Shown: positions 35,562-44,706 of the stretch, one piece after another
How the letters are laid out: each line of letters begins with the position of its first letter
Position numbering within the stretch: the stretch's first letter is position 1
Assembly (NCBI GenBank): GCA_000435635.1
Contig: FR882135.1
Coordinates: forward strand, 1 to 58,253
DNA: 58,253 bases
Origin: Prevotella sp. CAG:1320
GTDB taxonomy: Bacteria; Bacteroidota; Bacteroidia; Bacteroidales; Bacteroidaceae
Direction of reading: 5' to 3'
The notes under the pieces: generated by a model
What the model was told of the DNA's origin: nothing
The model's input: only the letters and a program-made list of their open reading frames with translations
Databases searched by the model: none
Translations under genes and position numbers: made by a program

Positions 35562-36737
35562 ATGCGCACGGAGGGCGACCTGATAAAAATAAACGAATGG
35601 CTGCTGCCGCTGAGCTGGCTGTACGGACTGGGAGTGAGGTTCCGCAACTGGCTCTTCGACGTGGGCGTCAAGAAAAGCCAGGCCTTCGACATACCCGTCA
35701 TCTCGGTGGGCAACATCACCGTGGGCGGATCAGGGAAAACCCCTCACGTGGAATACTTGGTGAGGCTATTGAAGGACAAAGCCCGCGTGGCCGTCTTGTC
35801 CAGGGGGTACAAGCGTAAAGGAAAGGGGTTCATCCTGGCGGACGAGAACACCACCATGGAAGAGATCGGCGACGAGCCTTTCCAGATGCACCGCAAGTTT
35901 CCCGACGTGGCCGTGGCCGTGGAGAAAAAGAGAGTGAAAGGCATAGAGCTGCTGCAGGAAAATCCCGCCACCAAGGACGTGGAAGTCATCGTGCTGGACG
36001 ACGCGTTCCAGCACCGCCACGTGAAACCGGGCATCAACATCCTGCTGGTGGACTATCACAGGCTGTTCATTTACGACAAGCTGCTACCCGCGGGACGGCT
36101 GCGAGAGCCCGTGAGCGGCAAGCGGAGGGCCGATATCGTCATCGTGACGAAATGTCCCAAAGACCTGAAGCCCATGGAATACCGCGTGCTCACCAAGGCG
36201 CTGGACCTCTTCCCCTATCAAGGCCTCTACTTCACCACCATCAACTACCGCGCCCCCCAATACGTCTTTGGCGGCAACGAGGTGAAAATGGAAGAGCTGA
36301 AAGACCACCATGTACTGCTATTGGCGGGCATCGCCTCGCCCAAGCACATGGAGAAAGACCTGGAAGGGAAATTCGCGTCCACGCGAACCCTGGCCTTCCC
36401 AGACCATCACATGTTCAGGCGTAAAGACATCGCCCGTATCAGCGAGGCCTTCAACGCCCTGCCCCACCCCCGTGCCATCATCACCACGGAGAAAGACGCC
36501 GTAAGGCTGAGAGCCGCGGAAGGAATGGACGAGGAAATGAAAGCCCATCTGCTGGAGCTGCCCATCCAGGTGGACTTCATGCTAGAGCAAGAAAACACGT
36601 TCAACGAAAAGATCATAAGCTATGTACGAAAAAATTCAAGAGACAGCATCCTGGTTAAGAGAAAGGATGACCACAAGCCCAAAGACAGCCATCATACTGG
36701 GAACGGGCCTAGGACAATTAGCTTCAGAGATCACTGA
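35562..36737 (+). CDS. lpxK: tetraacyldisaccharide 4'-kinase
   Basis: Phosphorylates the lipid A disaccharide at the 4' position at the inner membrane. 391 residues. P-loop in GNITVGGSGKTPH, then LSRGYKRKGKGF, GDEPFQMHRKFP, LDDAFQHRHVKPG and PAGRLREP, all LpxK motifs. The last 116 nt (36622-36737) overlap the punA start in another frame; the tail (RKNSRDSILVKRKDDHKPK...RTISFRDH) is therefore dual-coding. Start 2 bp after the sppA stop. Confidence 0.92.
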   Translation: MRTEGDLIKINEWLLPLSWLYGLGVRFRNWLFDVGVKKSQAFDIPVISVGNITVGGSGKTPHVEYLVRLLKDKARVAVLSRGYKRKGKGFILADENTTMEEIGDEPFQMHRKFPDVAVAVEKKRVKGIELLQENPATKDVEVIVLDDAFQHRHVKPGINILLVDYHRLFIYDKLLPAGRLREPVSGKRRADIVIVTKCPKDLKPMEYRVLTKALDLFPYQGLYFTTINYRAPQYVFGGNEVKMEELKDHHVLLLAGIASPKHMEKDLEGKFASTRTLAFPDHHMFRRKDIARISEAFNALPHPRAIITTEKDAVRLRAAEGMDEEMKAHLLELPIQVDFMLEQENTFNEKIISYVRKNSRDSILVKRKDDHKPKDSHHTGNGPRTISFRDH

Positions 36738-37431
36738 AAGATATGAGTTCTCCTATAAAGACATCCCCAATTTCCCTGTGTCTACCGTAGAAGGGCACGC
36801 CGGCAAGCTGATTTTCGGCAAGCTGGGGGGAAAGGATATCATGGCCATGGAAGGCAGGTTCCATTTCTATGAGGGTTACTCCATGAAAGAAGTGACCTTC
36901 CCCGAGCGAGTGATGTATGAGCTTGGCATAGAGACGCTCTTCGTGAGCAACGCCGCGGGAGGCATGAATCCTGACTTCAAGATAGGAGACCTGATGGTGA
37001 TAGACGACCACATCAACTTCTTCCCAGAGCACCCGCTGAGGGGAAAGAACTTCCCCACGGGTCCCCGCTTCCCCGACATGCACGAGGCATACGACAAGGG
37101 ACTGCGCGACCTGGCCGACCAGATAGCCCGGGAAGAGGGCATCAGGCTGGTGCACGGCGTGTATATCGGCGTGCAGGGCCCCACGTTCGAGACTCCCGCC
37201 GAGTACAGGATGTTCCGCTCCTTCGGGGCGCACGCCGTGGGAATGAGCACCGTGCCTGAGGTAATCGTGGCCCGCCACTGCGGCATCAAGGTGTTCGGTA
37301 TCAGCGTCATCACCGACCTGGGAGGCTTTGACGACCCCGTGGAGGTAAGTCACGAGGAAGTGCAGATAGCCGCGAACGCCGCGCAACCCATCATGACAGA
37401 AATCATGCGCCAGATGATTAAGCGTTCGTAG
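36622..37431 (+). CDS. punA: purine nucleoside phosphorylase
   Basis: Phosphorolysis of purine nucleosides (guanosine/inosine type, trimeric PNP-I). 269 residues: ILGTGLGQLASEI (phosphate loop), STVEGHAGKLIFG, EGRFHFYEGYSM, NAAGGMNPDFKIGDLMVI, GPTFETPAEYRM and VITDLGG. The ATG at 36622 lies inside lpxK; the first 30 residues match the PNP N-terminus, so this start is right and the overlap is real. Confidence 0.94.
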   Translation: MYEKIQETASWLRERMTTSPKTAIILGTGLGQLASEITERYEFSYKDIPNFPVSTVEGHAGKLIFGKLGGKDIMAMEGRFHFYEGYSMKEVTFPERVMYELGIETLFVSNAAGGMNPDFKIGDLMVIDDHINFFPEHPLRGKNFPTGPRFPDMHEAYDKGLRDLADQIAREEGIRLVHGVYIGVQGPTFETPAEYRMFRSFGAHAVGMSTVPEVIVARHCGIKVFGISVITDLGGFDDPVEVSHEEVQIAANAAQPIMTEIMRQMIKRS

Positions 37432-37458
37432 GGCACGACAAAAGAGACTACGCGATAC

Positions 37459-38571
37459 ATGGATATAGCGAAACTGGGTGAGTTTGGCCTGATAGACCAT
37501 CTCACGAAAGAAATCGTCCCGCGCAACGCCTCCACGCTGAAAGGCGTGGGAGACGATTGCGCCGTGATGCACTATCCCGAAAAGGAGGTCTTGGTGACCA
37601 CCGACATGCTGATGGAGGGCGTGCACTTCAATCTCACTTACATGGACATGCGCCACCTGGGCTACAAGGCCGCCATGGTGAACATCAGCGACATCTTCGC
37701 CATGAACGGTACGCCCAGGCAACTCGTGGTAAGCATCGCCCTGAGCAAGCGTTTCCACGTGGAAGACCTGGAGGAATTCTATGAAGGCATGCGCATGGCT
37801 TGCGACAAATGGGGCGTGGACATCGTGGGCGGGGACACCACTACCTCGCTCACGGGACTGGCCATCAGCATCACCTGCATAGGGGAAGCCCGCAAGGAAG
37901 ACATCGTGTATAGGAGCGGAGCCAAGGAGACCGACTTGATTTGCGTGTCGGGAGACCTGGGCGCCGCCTACATGGGTCTGCAACTGCTGGAAAGGGAAAA
38001 CGGTGTCTATTACGCGCAAGTGGAAGAGATACGCCAAAAAGCGCGGGAAGCCAAAGCCAAGGGAGAGACGGAAAGGCTGAAAGCCTTGCAAAAAGAAATG
38101 GAAGAGATGAAAAACTTCCAGCCCGATTTCGCAGGCAAGGAGTATCTGCTGCAACGGCAACTGCAGCCCGAGGCCAGGGGAGACGTGCTCCAGCGGCTGA
38201 GGGAGGCCGGCATCAGGCCCACGGCCATGATAGACATCTCCGACGGACTGAGCAGCGAACTGATGCACATATGCCAGCAAAGCCATTGCGGCTGCAGGGT
38301 GTACGAGAAAAACATCCCCATAGACTACCAAACCGCCGTGATGGCAGAGGAATTCAACATGAATCTCACCACTTGCGCCTTGAATGGCGGCGAGGACTAT
38401 GAGCTGCTATTCACCGTGCCCATAGGTGACCACGAGAAACTGGAACAGATAGAGGGCGTCAAGCAAATAGGCTACATCACGAGGCCAGAACTGGGCAAGA
38501 TGCTCATCACCAGAGATAACCAGGAATTTGAACTGAAAGCGCAAGGCTGGAATCCGCTGGCTGACGCTTAA
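37459..38571 (+). CDS. thiL: thiamine-monophosphate kinase
   Basis: ATP-dependent phosphorylation of thiamine monophosphate to thiamine diphosphate. 370 residues; typical family length is nearer 325-345. GVGDDCAVM, TTDMLMEGVHF, MAMNG-like FAMNGTPRQLVVSIAL, VGGDTTTS and DISDGLSSEL are the AIR synthase-fold motifs. A charged helical insertion (about residues 196-230, YAQVEEIRQKAREAKAKGE...) accounts for the extra length. 27 bp after punA. Confidence 0.93.
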   Translation: MDIAKLGEFGLIDHLTKEIVPRNASTLKGVGDDCAVMHYPEKEVLVTTDMLMEGVHFNLTYMDMRHLGYKAAMVNISDIFAMNGTPRQLVVSIALSKRFHVEDLEEFYEGMRMACDKWGVDIVGGDTTTSLTGLAISITCIGEARKEDIVYRSGAKETDLICVSGDLGAAYMGLQLLERENGVYYAQVEEIRQKAREAKAKGETERLKALQKEMEEMKNFQPDFAGKEYLLQRQLQPEARGDVLQRLREAGIRPTAMIDISDGLSSELMHICQQSHCGCRVYEKNIPIDYQTAVMAEEFNMNLTTCALNGGEDYELLFTVPIGDHEKLEQIEGVKQIGYITRPELGKMLITRDNQEFELKAQGWNPLADA

Positions 38572-38621
38572 CCACACACATCGAAAACGACCATTACATA
38601 TAAATCATCAACAAAAAAGAC

Positions 38622-39296
38622 ATGGAACAGAACGCCAACAAGTACATCAACGTTTCCTACAAGTTATATGATATAACCAACGGAGAGCCCCGGCTCTTGG
38701 AGGAGACTACTCCCGACCACCCGTTTATCTTCATCAGTGGCATGGGGGTGGTGCTGCCCAAGTTTGAGGAGAACCTGATAAACATGGCACAAGGGGAAAC
38801 TTTCGAGTTCGTCCTGACACCCGAGGAAGCATACGGGGAACGGACAGAGAAGCATATCGTGAACGTAGCCAGGGAAACTTTCTGCCAGAATGGACACTTC
38901 GACCACGACAACGTGTTCGTAGGAGCGGAAATACCCTTGCAAAACGAAGACGGCAATCGCTTCACGGGAAAAGTGATGGAAATCGCCGATGATAACGTGA
39001 AGATAGACCTCAACCATCCCTTGGCAGGACTCACGCTCCGTTTTACGGGAGAAATCCTGGAGACAAGAGAGGCCACCATCGAGGAAATGACCCGCCTGGC
39101 GAAACTCATCAGCGGAGAATGCGGTTGTGGTTGCGAGCATGGAGAAGAGGGATGCTCTTGCGGACACCATCACGAGCACGGAGAGGAAGGGTGCTGCGGA
39201 CATCACCACGACCACGGAGACGAAGGATGCTGCGGCGGACATGGCCATCACGACGGCTGCTGCCATCATCATGACGAAGAGGGTAAGGCCAACTAA
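38622..39296 (+). CDS. slyD: SlyD-like FKBP peptidyl-prolyl isomerase with His/Cys-rich tail
   Basis: 224 residues. FKBP domain with an IF insertion (residues about 8-150: [66 protein letters not shown]). The last about 65 residues are dominated by His, Cys, Gly and acidic residues ([20 protein letters not shown] and three more blocks), resembling the Ni/Zn-binding tail of E. coli SlyD but longer. Expected to combine proline isomerase/chaperone activity with metal binding. In operon before aroC (11 bp). Confidence 0.92.
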   Translation: MEQNANKYINVSYKLYDITNGEPRLLEETTPDHPFIFISGMGVVLPKFEENLINMAQGETFEFVLTPEEAYGERTEKHIVNVARETFCQNGHFDHDNVFVGAEIPLQNEDGNRFTGKVMEIADDNVKIDLNHPLAGLTLRFTGEILETREATIEEMTRLAKLISGECGCGCEHGEEGCSCGHHHEHGEEGCCGHHHDHGDEGCCGGHGHHDGCCHHHDEEGKAN

Positions 39297-39307
39297 ACCG
39301 TCTCCAA

Positions 39308-40384
39308 ATGAGGAACACATTCGGCAACCTGTTTACCTTGGCAACCTTTGGGGAGAGCCATGGAGCGGCTGTGGGCGGCGTGATAGACGGCATGCCCGCA
39401 GGCGTAACCATAGACATGGACTTCATACAAAGCGAACTGGATCGCAGACGGCCTGGACAAAGCCATATCACCACCAGCCGTAACGAACAGGACAAAGTGG
39501 AATTGCTAAGCGGCGTGTTCGAGGGCAAGTCTACGGGGACCCCCATAGGGTTCTTGGTGCGCAACACCAACCAGCACTCAAGTGACTATGACCACCTGCG
39601 CACGCTTTTCAGGCCTTCCCACGCCGACTACACCTATTACCATAAGTATGGCATCCGTGACCACAGGGGCGGAGGCCGCTCTTCGGCTCGTGTCACTATA
39701 GCCCGATGCGTGGGCGGTGCCCTGGCCAAGCTGGCCTTGCGGCAACTGGGCATCAACATAACAGCCTATACATCACAAGTAGGAGACATCTGTCTGGACA
39801 AGGACTACCGGAAGTATGACCTCTCCCACACGGAAGACAATATAGTGAGATGCCCTGATGCCGAAAAAGCTCGCCTGATGGAAGAGCTGATAAGCAGGGT
39901 AAAAGCGGAGGGCGACACCATTGGCGGAGTCATCACATGCGTGATAAAAGGTTGTCCCGCGGGACTGGGTGAACCGGAGTTCTGTAAGCTGCACGCCCAA
40001 CTGGGGGCGGCCATGCTGGGTATCAACGCCGTAAAAGGGTTTGAGTATGGCGAAGGTTTCGATTGCGCAACCCAACGGGGAAGCCTGCTCAACGACCCTT
40101 TCACACACGAGGAGGGACATATCCATACCAAGACCAACCATAGTGGCGGCATACAAGGCGGCATCAGCAACGGCGAGGACATCTATTTCCGGGTGGCCTT
40201 CAAGCCCGTGGCCACCATCATGAAGTCCCAAGAGACCATAGACACGGCGGGAAACGCCACAACATTCACCGCCCACGGCAGGCACGACCCCTGCGTATTG
40301 CCCCGAGCCGTCCCCATCGTGGAGGCGATGGCCGCCATGGTGATACTCGACAACTACCTGCTCAACAACAGTGCCCGACTATAA
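39308..40384 (+). CDS. aroC: chorismate synthase
   Basis: Last common step of aromatic synthesis: EPSP to chorismate, needing reduced FMN. 358 residues, with [19 protein letters not shown] at the start, [14 protein letters not shown], the DCATQRGS region and the C-terminal [22 protein letters not shown] signature. Last gene of the sppA operon; not clustered with the aromatic operon at 12-16 kb. Its stop codon lies inside the loop of the terminator hairpin. Confidence 0.96.
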   Translation: MRNTFGNLFTLATFGESHGAAVGGVIDGMPAGVTIDMDFIQSELDRRRPGQSHITTSRNEQDKVELLSGVFEGKSTGTPIGFLVRNTNQHSSDYDHLRTLFRPSHADYTYYHKYGIRDHRGGGRSSARVTIARCVGGALAKLALRQLGINITAYTSQVGDICLDKDYRKYDLSHTEDNIVRCPDAEKARLMEELISRVKAEGDTIGGVITCVIKGCPAGLGEPEFCKLHAQLGAAMLGINAVKGFEYGEGFDCATQRGSLLNDPFTHEEGHIHTKTNHSGGIQGGISNGEDIYFRVAFKPVATIMKSQETIDTAGNATTFTAHGRHDPCVLPRAVPIVEAMAAMVILDNYLLNNSARL

Positions 40385-40409
40385 ACTAGCCGGGCACTGT
40401 CGTTTTCTA
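40369..40409 (+). terminator. terminator overlapping the aroC stop codon
   Basis: CAGTGCCCG (40369-40377) pairs with CGGGCACTG (40391-40399), with CT/AG pairing inside, followed by GTCGTTTTC. The TAA at 40382-40384 is in the loop. Confidence 0.7.
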
Positions 40410-40432
40410 TTCAAAAAGAAGCGATAAAACTC

Positions 40433-41341
40433 TTACCCTATCGCTCCGATAATCTCTTGCACCGAGGCGCATCCATGCGTATCGAGCCAGTCATTGAGTC
40501 CGTCTTTCACTTTCTTGGTGACAGCGGGGTCAATGAAATTAGCCGTGCCTATCTCTATCGCCGTGGCGCCACACATCAAGAACTCCACGGCATCGGTAGC
40601 GGTCATGATACCACCCAAGCCTATCACGGGAATCTTTACGGCGTGGGCAACGTCATACACCATACGCAAGGCCACTGGCTTAACGGCGGGACCGCTTAGC
40701 CCACCCGTGCGAATGCTCAGCAAAGGTTCCCTCCGTTCGATGTCCACGGCCATACCCATCAACGTATTGATGAGCGAAACGGCATCAGCTCCCTCTGCCT
40801 CACACGTGCGCGCAATCTCCGAAATGCTCGTCACGTTGGGGGAGAGCTTCACGATAAGCGTTTTATGATACACCGTTCTCACGGCACTCACCACGCTGGC
40901 GGCTCCCTGGCAGGTAACGCCAAAAGCCATGCCCCCGTCTTTCACGTTGGGACAACTGATGTTCAACTCAATGGCGGGAATGCGTTCCAATTCCCCGATG
41001 CGCTCCGCGCAGGCGGCATAGGTCTCCGGAGAGTGGCCGCTCACGTTGACAATCATGTGAGTATCTATATCCTTTATCTGTGGATAAATGTGCTCGCAGA
41101 AGTAATCCACGCCCTTGTTCTGCAATCCCACGCAATTGAGCATGCCTTGGGGTGTCTCCGCCATGCGGGGATAGTCGTTGCCTTCACGGGGCTCCAAGGT
41201 TGTTCCCTTGACGACAATGCCGCCCAACTCGTTGAGAGGAACGAAATCGGCGTACTCCAATCCATAACCAAATGTGCCAGAAGCCGTCATCACGGGATTG
41301 CGCAGGCACAACTTATTGATATTTACACTCAGGCTTGCCAT
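40433..41341 (-). CDS. pyrD: dihydroorotate dehydrogenase B, catalytic subunit
   Basis: Oxidises dihydroorotate to orotate in pyrimidine synthesis; class 1B uses NAD+ through PyrK. 302 residues from the ATG at 41341 ([17 protein letters not shown]); open frame upstream lies in pyr[14 protein letters not shown], the catalytic-Cys motif [15 protein letters not shown] and [19 protein letters not shown] are present. The start overlaps the pyrK 3' end by 13 bp. Confidence 0.95.
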   Translation of the reverse strand: MASLSVNINKLCLRNPVMTASGTFGYGLEYADFVPLNELGGIVVKGTTLEPREGNDYPRMAETPQGMLNCVGLQNKGVDYFCEHIYPQIKDIDTHMIVNVSGHSPETYAACAERIGELERIPAIELNISCPNVKDGGMAFGVTCQGAASVVSAVRTVYHKTLIVKLSPNVTSISEIARTCEAEGADAVSLINTLMGMAVDIERREPLLSIRTGGLSGPAVKPVALRMVYDVAHAVKIPVIGLGGIMTATDAVEFLMCGATAIEIGTANFIDPAVTKKVKDGLNDWLDTHGCASVQEIIGAIG

Positions 41342-42114
41342 AACAATTGATTGATATTGAACACTGGTCCTTCCTTGCACGTACAAACATTCCCCTTGGT
41401 AGTCTTCTCCACGCAACAGAGACAGGCTCCCAAGCCGCACGCCATCTTGTTCTCTAACGACACCTCGCAGTCAACGCCCACCTTGCTGGCATAGTGCGCC
41501 ATGTTTACCATCATGGGCTTGGGACCGCAACAGCATATCCTGTCGAACAGCTCACGCTGCAACACGCTGTGCTGCGTCACGAAGCCTTTCTCGCCCAAAG
41601 TGCCGTCCTCTGTAGTGATACATACACGCCCAATCCGCTCGAAGCTGTCTTTCATGAGAATGTCCTTCGCGGAACGACCGCCCAAAAGGAATGTCGGCAC
41701 TCCACCCATACGCTTGATTTCCGAGCCCAAATAAAGCATAGGAGCCATTCCTACGCCTCCACCCACTAGCAAATAACGCTGCTGGGCATTCTCTGGAAGG
41801 GTGAAACCATTCCCTAAAGGCAACACGCAATTGAGCCTGTCTCCAGGCTTCAAATGGGCTATGGCATGCGTTCCGTCGCCCACGACTGCCACCAACAACC
41901 ATAATTGATTGGCAGCATGGTCCACAAAGTTGATGGAGATAGGGCGGCGCAAGAAAGTGGTGGGCGAATTGTCCACCCTCACCTCCACGAACTGTCCTGG
42001 AAGCATCTCAGGCAAGGAATGCTCGTGGGTCAACTTCACCAGCACGTGCTTGTCGCTCAGAGACTCCACGGACACTACCTCGAGGTCTAGGATATGTTTT
42101 CTCATTGCAGTCAT
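41329..42114 (-). CDS. pyrK: dihydroorotate dehydrogenase B, electron transfer subunit
   Basis: FAD and [2Fe-2S] subunit passing electrons from PyrD to NAD+. 261 residues: FAD domain ([23 protein letters not shown]), NAD domain ([16 protein letters not shown]) and a C-terminal cysteine cluster ([29 protein letters not shown]) binding the 2Fe-2S centre. The start could also be the ATG three codons in (MRKHIL). Upstream of and overlapping pyrD. Confidence 0.94.
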   Translation of the reverse strand: MTAMRKHILDLEVVSVESLSDKHVLVKLTHEHSLPEMLPGQFVEVRVDNSPTTFLRRPISINFVDHAANQLWLLVAVVGDGTHAIAHLKPGDRLNCVLPLGNGFTLPENAQQRYLLVGGGVGMAPMLYLGSEIKRMGGVPTFLLGGRSAKDILMKDSFERIGRVCITTEDGTLGEKGFVTQHSVLQRELFDRICCCGPKPMMVNMAHYASKVGVDCEVSLENKMACGLGACLCCVEKTTKGNVCTCKEGPVFNINQLLWQA

Positions 42115-42277
42115 AATTAATTAAATATGACTGCAAAGATACGCCAAAACACGGAGATTTGCAAATAAAACAGGCGTTTTCGTTCAGCAAAACCACCTGA
42201 GACAAATCCCAATCGGATAAACGCAGGCAATATTACGCGCAAGGAGATGGTAAACCAAGTGCGTCACTCCACTTCTC

Positions 42278-42748
42278 CTATTTCTTAGGCACAAAAATCT
42301 CTATGGTGGAATCGTCATAAATCACTTGTATGGAAGCCACCTTGCGTATCGGTTTGTCTAAAATTTTCATTTCCTGTACAGACCTATAGGAAGGAGATTG
42401 CACAGGATTTTGCCGCATAGTGGAGTCTGGATAGGACATAGAGGTACGCTTAGGAGTTTCAGAGAAATCGAGCTGCATTTCTTCTGAATTGGAAGAAGGG
42501 GTGGAAGGAGAGACTGCTTGCTCTTCGTCGGATAAAAACATGTCACCACGACCAAACAGCAACCATTCTATATTAATAGAGGGAAACCTGTTTTTGATAG
42601 CTTCTACATGGTTGAGGGTAGGACGTGTCCTGTCATTGAAGATGCTGCTCAATGAAGCGGGAGACATATTCAACGCCTGGGCAAAACTTTGTTGGGTCAT
42701 GTGCTGGCTCTCCATCAGTTGCCGGATTCTATCTTTCATGTCGTTCAT
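42278..42748 (-). CDS. XRE-family helix-turn-helix regulator
   Basis: 156 residues. Residues about 5-60 are a Cro/C1-type HTH (IRQLMESQHMTQQSFAQALNMSPASLSSIFNDRTRPTLNHVEAI); INIEWLLFGRGDMF is the short segment often found right after this HTH in Bacteroidetes. The middle is Ser/Pro-rich and the last 30 residues (VASIQVIYDDSTIEIFVPKK) look like a small beta region. Its 5' leader contains a CACCA-N4-TGGTG palindrome that could be its own operator. Targets unknown. Confidence 0.85.
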   Translation of the reverse strand: MNDMKDRIRQLMESQHMTQQSFAQALNMSPASLSSIFNDRTRPTLNHVEAIKNRFPSINIEWLLFGRGDMFLSDEEQAVSPSTPSSNSEEMQLDFSETPKRTSMSYPDSTMRQNPVQSPSYRSVQEMKILDKPIRKVASIQVIYDDSTIEIFVPKK

Positions 42749-42760
42749 ATAAGGTATTTA

Positions 42761-42774
42761 CACCAAAAATGGTG
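42761..42774. promoter_or_regulatory. candidate operator of the XRE regulator
   Basis: CACCAAAAATGGTG is a perfect 5+5 bp palindrome in the predicted 5' untranslated region, 13 bp before the start codon and just downstream of the promoter. Confidence 0.5.
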
Positions 42775-42791
42775 ATTTTTCTTTGATTTTA

Positions 42792-42822
42792 CAAAGGTAA
42801 AACGAAAAATTGACATATACAA
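42792..42822 (-). promoter_or_regulatory. promoter of the XRE regulator
   Basis: Minus-strand TTG (42822-42820), 20 nt, TACCTTTG (42799-42792), full match to the -33/-7 consensus. Confidence 0.7.
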
Positions 42823-42839
42823 GAATTTAAACAAGAATC

Positions 42840-42870
42840 TTTGTTTGTGATATTTAAATTTATATATTTG
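42840..42870 (+). promoter_or_regulatory. orphan promoter in the AT-rich gap
   Basis: TTTG (42840-42843), 19 nt, TATATTTG (42863-42870), a perfect consensus match reading into DNA with no gene. Confidence 0.5.
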
Positions 42871-42904
42871 CATTTTACATTTAAGTACGTAAACAAACGT
42901 AAAA

Positions 42905-42950
42905 CATGGGTATGGATTTATAAAACAATATTTATAGTCCTAAACCCATA
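42905..42950 (+). other. hairpin downstream of the orphan promoter
   Basis: ATGGGT (42906-42911) pairs with ACCCAT (42944-42949), and inner TGGA/TCC and TATAAA/TTTATA segments can extend the stem. No U-rich terminator follows. Possible start of a structured RNA; weak evidence. Confidence 0.35.
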
Positions 42951-43533
42951 AAGTGAACACCTTCAATGAAATGGCACAAATAATTGGTAAATAAGCAGAT
43001 ACACAACCCGCATACTGATAATATATGGCCAATATGCAGCGTTTAGAAGCAAGTTAAAACGATTTTTATGTACAAAACACTTTGTTGTTTGCTAAAAACG
43101 TTGGTTATCAATCGTTTTAAAGCGTATTTCGTACTATGCATATTTATGCATTTGTATTTATGTACTTAAATATTCTTGTTTTAAAACATATCTTTAGTTT
43201 TGTAATTACTGCGCTTTCCTTATTTGATTAGCATTTATAAATATGTTTAATATTAACAATTTAATTGTGAAAACGTCAATGCGTTCACGGATATAAATAT
43301 TAAAGTTGCCTAAACTTAAATTTCTCTTGGTTATAAAAAGCGATTTTCCCCGTTTTTGAGATATTTTCGGTCAACTTCCCGACAGTTTTAAAATATGAAA
43401 GCCTCAACAAGGATATTTTCTTCTAACCTATTGAAATTCAGATGAAAAGACTCAAAAACAAGGTACACGAGAAATCTTTCATCTAGAATGGAATGGCGGG
43501 ATATTGCACCCCAAAAGGGGTGAAAGCAAGGCT

Positions 43534-43590
43534 TAAAACCATAAAAAGAGGGCTGTTTTTTGTCCTCAATAGCCCTCTTTTATGGTTTAA
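43534..43590. terminator. bidirectional terminator after holA
   Basis: A long stem: TAAAACCATAAAAAGAGGGCT (43534-43554; the arm is 21 nt) pairs with AGCCCTCTTTTATGGTTTAA (43571-43590) over a 16-nt loop. The A-rich 5' side and U-rich 3' side make it work in either direction; holA ends 36 bp away. Confidence 0.8.
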
Positions 43591-43625
43591 ATATGACAAT
43601 TATCTGTTCCCGTTCCCCACCCTTT

Positions 43626-44654
43626 TCAGTGGAAAATAAAGAAAAGCAACTCCTTCATCAGGTCTCCAGCTGTAGTGTTTACATTGTCCAGCCCCTTGCT
43701 CTTGGCATCCACTTCCCTACACTTTTCTATGATTTGCATCACCTTCCTGCCAGTGTAGTTACGCATGCCTTTCTGGTAATCACGGGCAGCCCACCCTCCC
43801 CTCAGGTCCAGATAACGAGCCAGTTCATCCTCGTTGTTTTTGTTAGGGGCATAGTAGGCTATCATCAGGTTTTGGAAGTAAGAAAAGAGCAAAGGCAAGA
43901 AAGTGTAGATGGAGCCAGCTTTCGGATTACTGTCAAAATATTTCACTATCTGGTTAGCCTTATATATGTCGTGGTTGACAATGGCGTTTCGCAACTCAAA
44001 GCCATTAAACTCCTTGCTTACCCCTATCTTACGCTCCACGATGTCGGGAGTTACCCGCCTGTCATTCTCTGGCAACGAAATCAGAACCTTATCCAACTCA
44101 GAAGAGAGACGGGCAAGATCCGCGCCCACGTGGTCAGCTATCATCTGCGAAGCTTTCGGTTCCACGGTGGCTTTCCTGGCTTTAAGATAATTCTCTATAA
44201 AAGCCGGCAATTCCCAGTCTTTCGGTTTAGCGCTCTCAAACACCACGCCAACGGCAGCCGCCTTGCCCACTATTTTCTTGCGCTTGTCTATCGAGCCATT
44301 CTTATGGCAAATCACCAGGATGGTAGACTTCACGGGACTGTCCAGGTAACGCTCTATCGGTTCCCAGCCCTTGAGGTTTTGCGCCTCTTTCACTACAACC
44401 ACCCTGTATTCCGACATCATGGGATATTCCCTGCAAAGGTCGGCCACCTGGACAGCCGTGACATCAGCGCCGAACACCACCGACTGGTTAAAGTCCCTCA
44501 TCTCTGGAGCCATCACGTGGTTGGCGATATAATCAGATATCTTGTCTATATAATAAGGCTCCTCGCCCATCAGCAAATAGACGGGCGAGAATTGTCTCGC
44601 TTTCAGCGCCTTCACCAGTGAGGCGTAGGTTGTTCCTAAATTCTTTTCTGCCAT
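43626..44654 (-). CDS. holA: DNA polymerase III, delta subunit
   Basis: Clamp-loader wrench that opens the beta clamp. 342 residues from the ATG at 44654 (MAEKNLGTTYASLVKALK); the upstream open frame has no family similarity. FSPVYLLMGEEPYYIDKI (nucleotide-site remnant), VVVKEAQNLKGWEPIERYL and the C-terminal collar domain are typical of HolA. Divergent from the HsdR-N gene with overlapping -7 boxes. Confidence 0.92.
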   Translation of the reverse strand: MAEKNLGTTYASLVKALKARQFSPVYLLMGEEPYYIDKISDYIANHVMAPEMRDFNQSVVFGADVTAVQVADLCREYPMMSEYRVVVVKEAQNLKGWEPIERYLDSPVKSTILVICHKNGSIDKRKKIVGKAAAVGVVFESAKPKDWELPAFIENYLKARKATVEPKASQMIADHVGADLARLSSELDKVLISLPENDRRVTPDIVERKIGVSKEFNGFELRNAIVNHDIYKANQIVKYFDSNPKAGSIYTFLPLLFSYFQNLMIAYYAPNKNNEDELARYLDLRGGWAARDYQKGMRNYTGRKVMQIIEKCREVDAKSKGLDNVNTTAGDLMKELLFFIFH

Positions 44655-44679
44655 AACGGAGTGTGTCGCGAGATTTTTG

Positions 44680-44701
44680 TATCTTCGCGTTTGCAAAGAT
44701 A
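44680..44701. promoter_or_regulatory. overlapping divergent -7 boxes of holA and the HsdR-N gene
   Basis: Plus-strand TATCTTCG (44680-44687) and minus-strand TATCTTTG (44701-44694) form an imperfect palindrome 22 bp long, 5 bp before the ATG of the plus-strand gene. The two polymerases could not bind at once. Neither has a clear -33 element. Confidence 0.45.
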
Positions 44702-44706
44702 CGAAA

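Larger units (their letters stand above)
42749..43625. other. AT-rich gene-free region
   Basis: About 877 bp with no credible gene on either strand and a much lower GC content than the neighbouring genes. It holds the XRE promoter and operator, an orphan plus-strand promoter (42840-42870) followed by a hairpin (42905-42950), a 10-bp inverted repeat TTAAAACGAT/ATCGTTTTAA (43054-43063, 43111-43120), a small CACCCC-AAAA-GGGGTG hairpin near 43507-43522 and the holA terminator. Confidence 0.75.

Noticed and set aside
43560..44621. Plus-strand open frame opposite holA
   Set aside because: holA has full family similarity on the other strand; this frame has none and starts inside a terminator hairpin.
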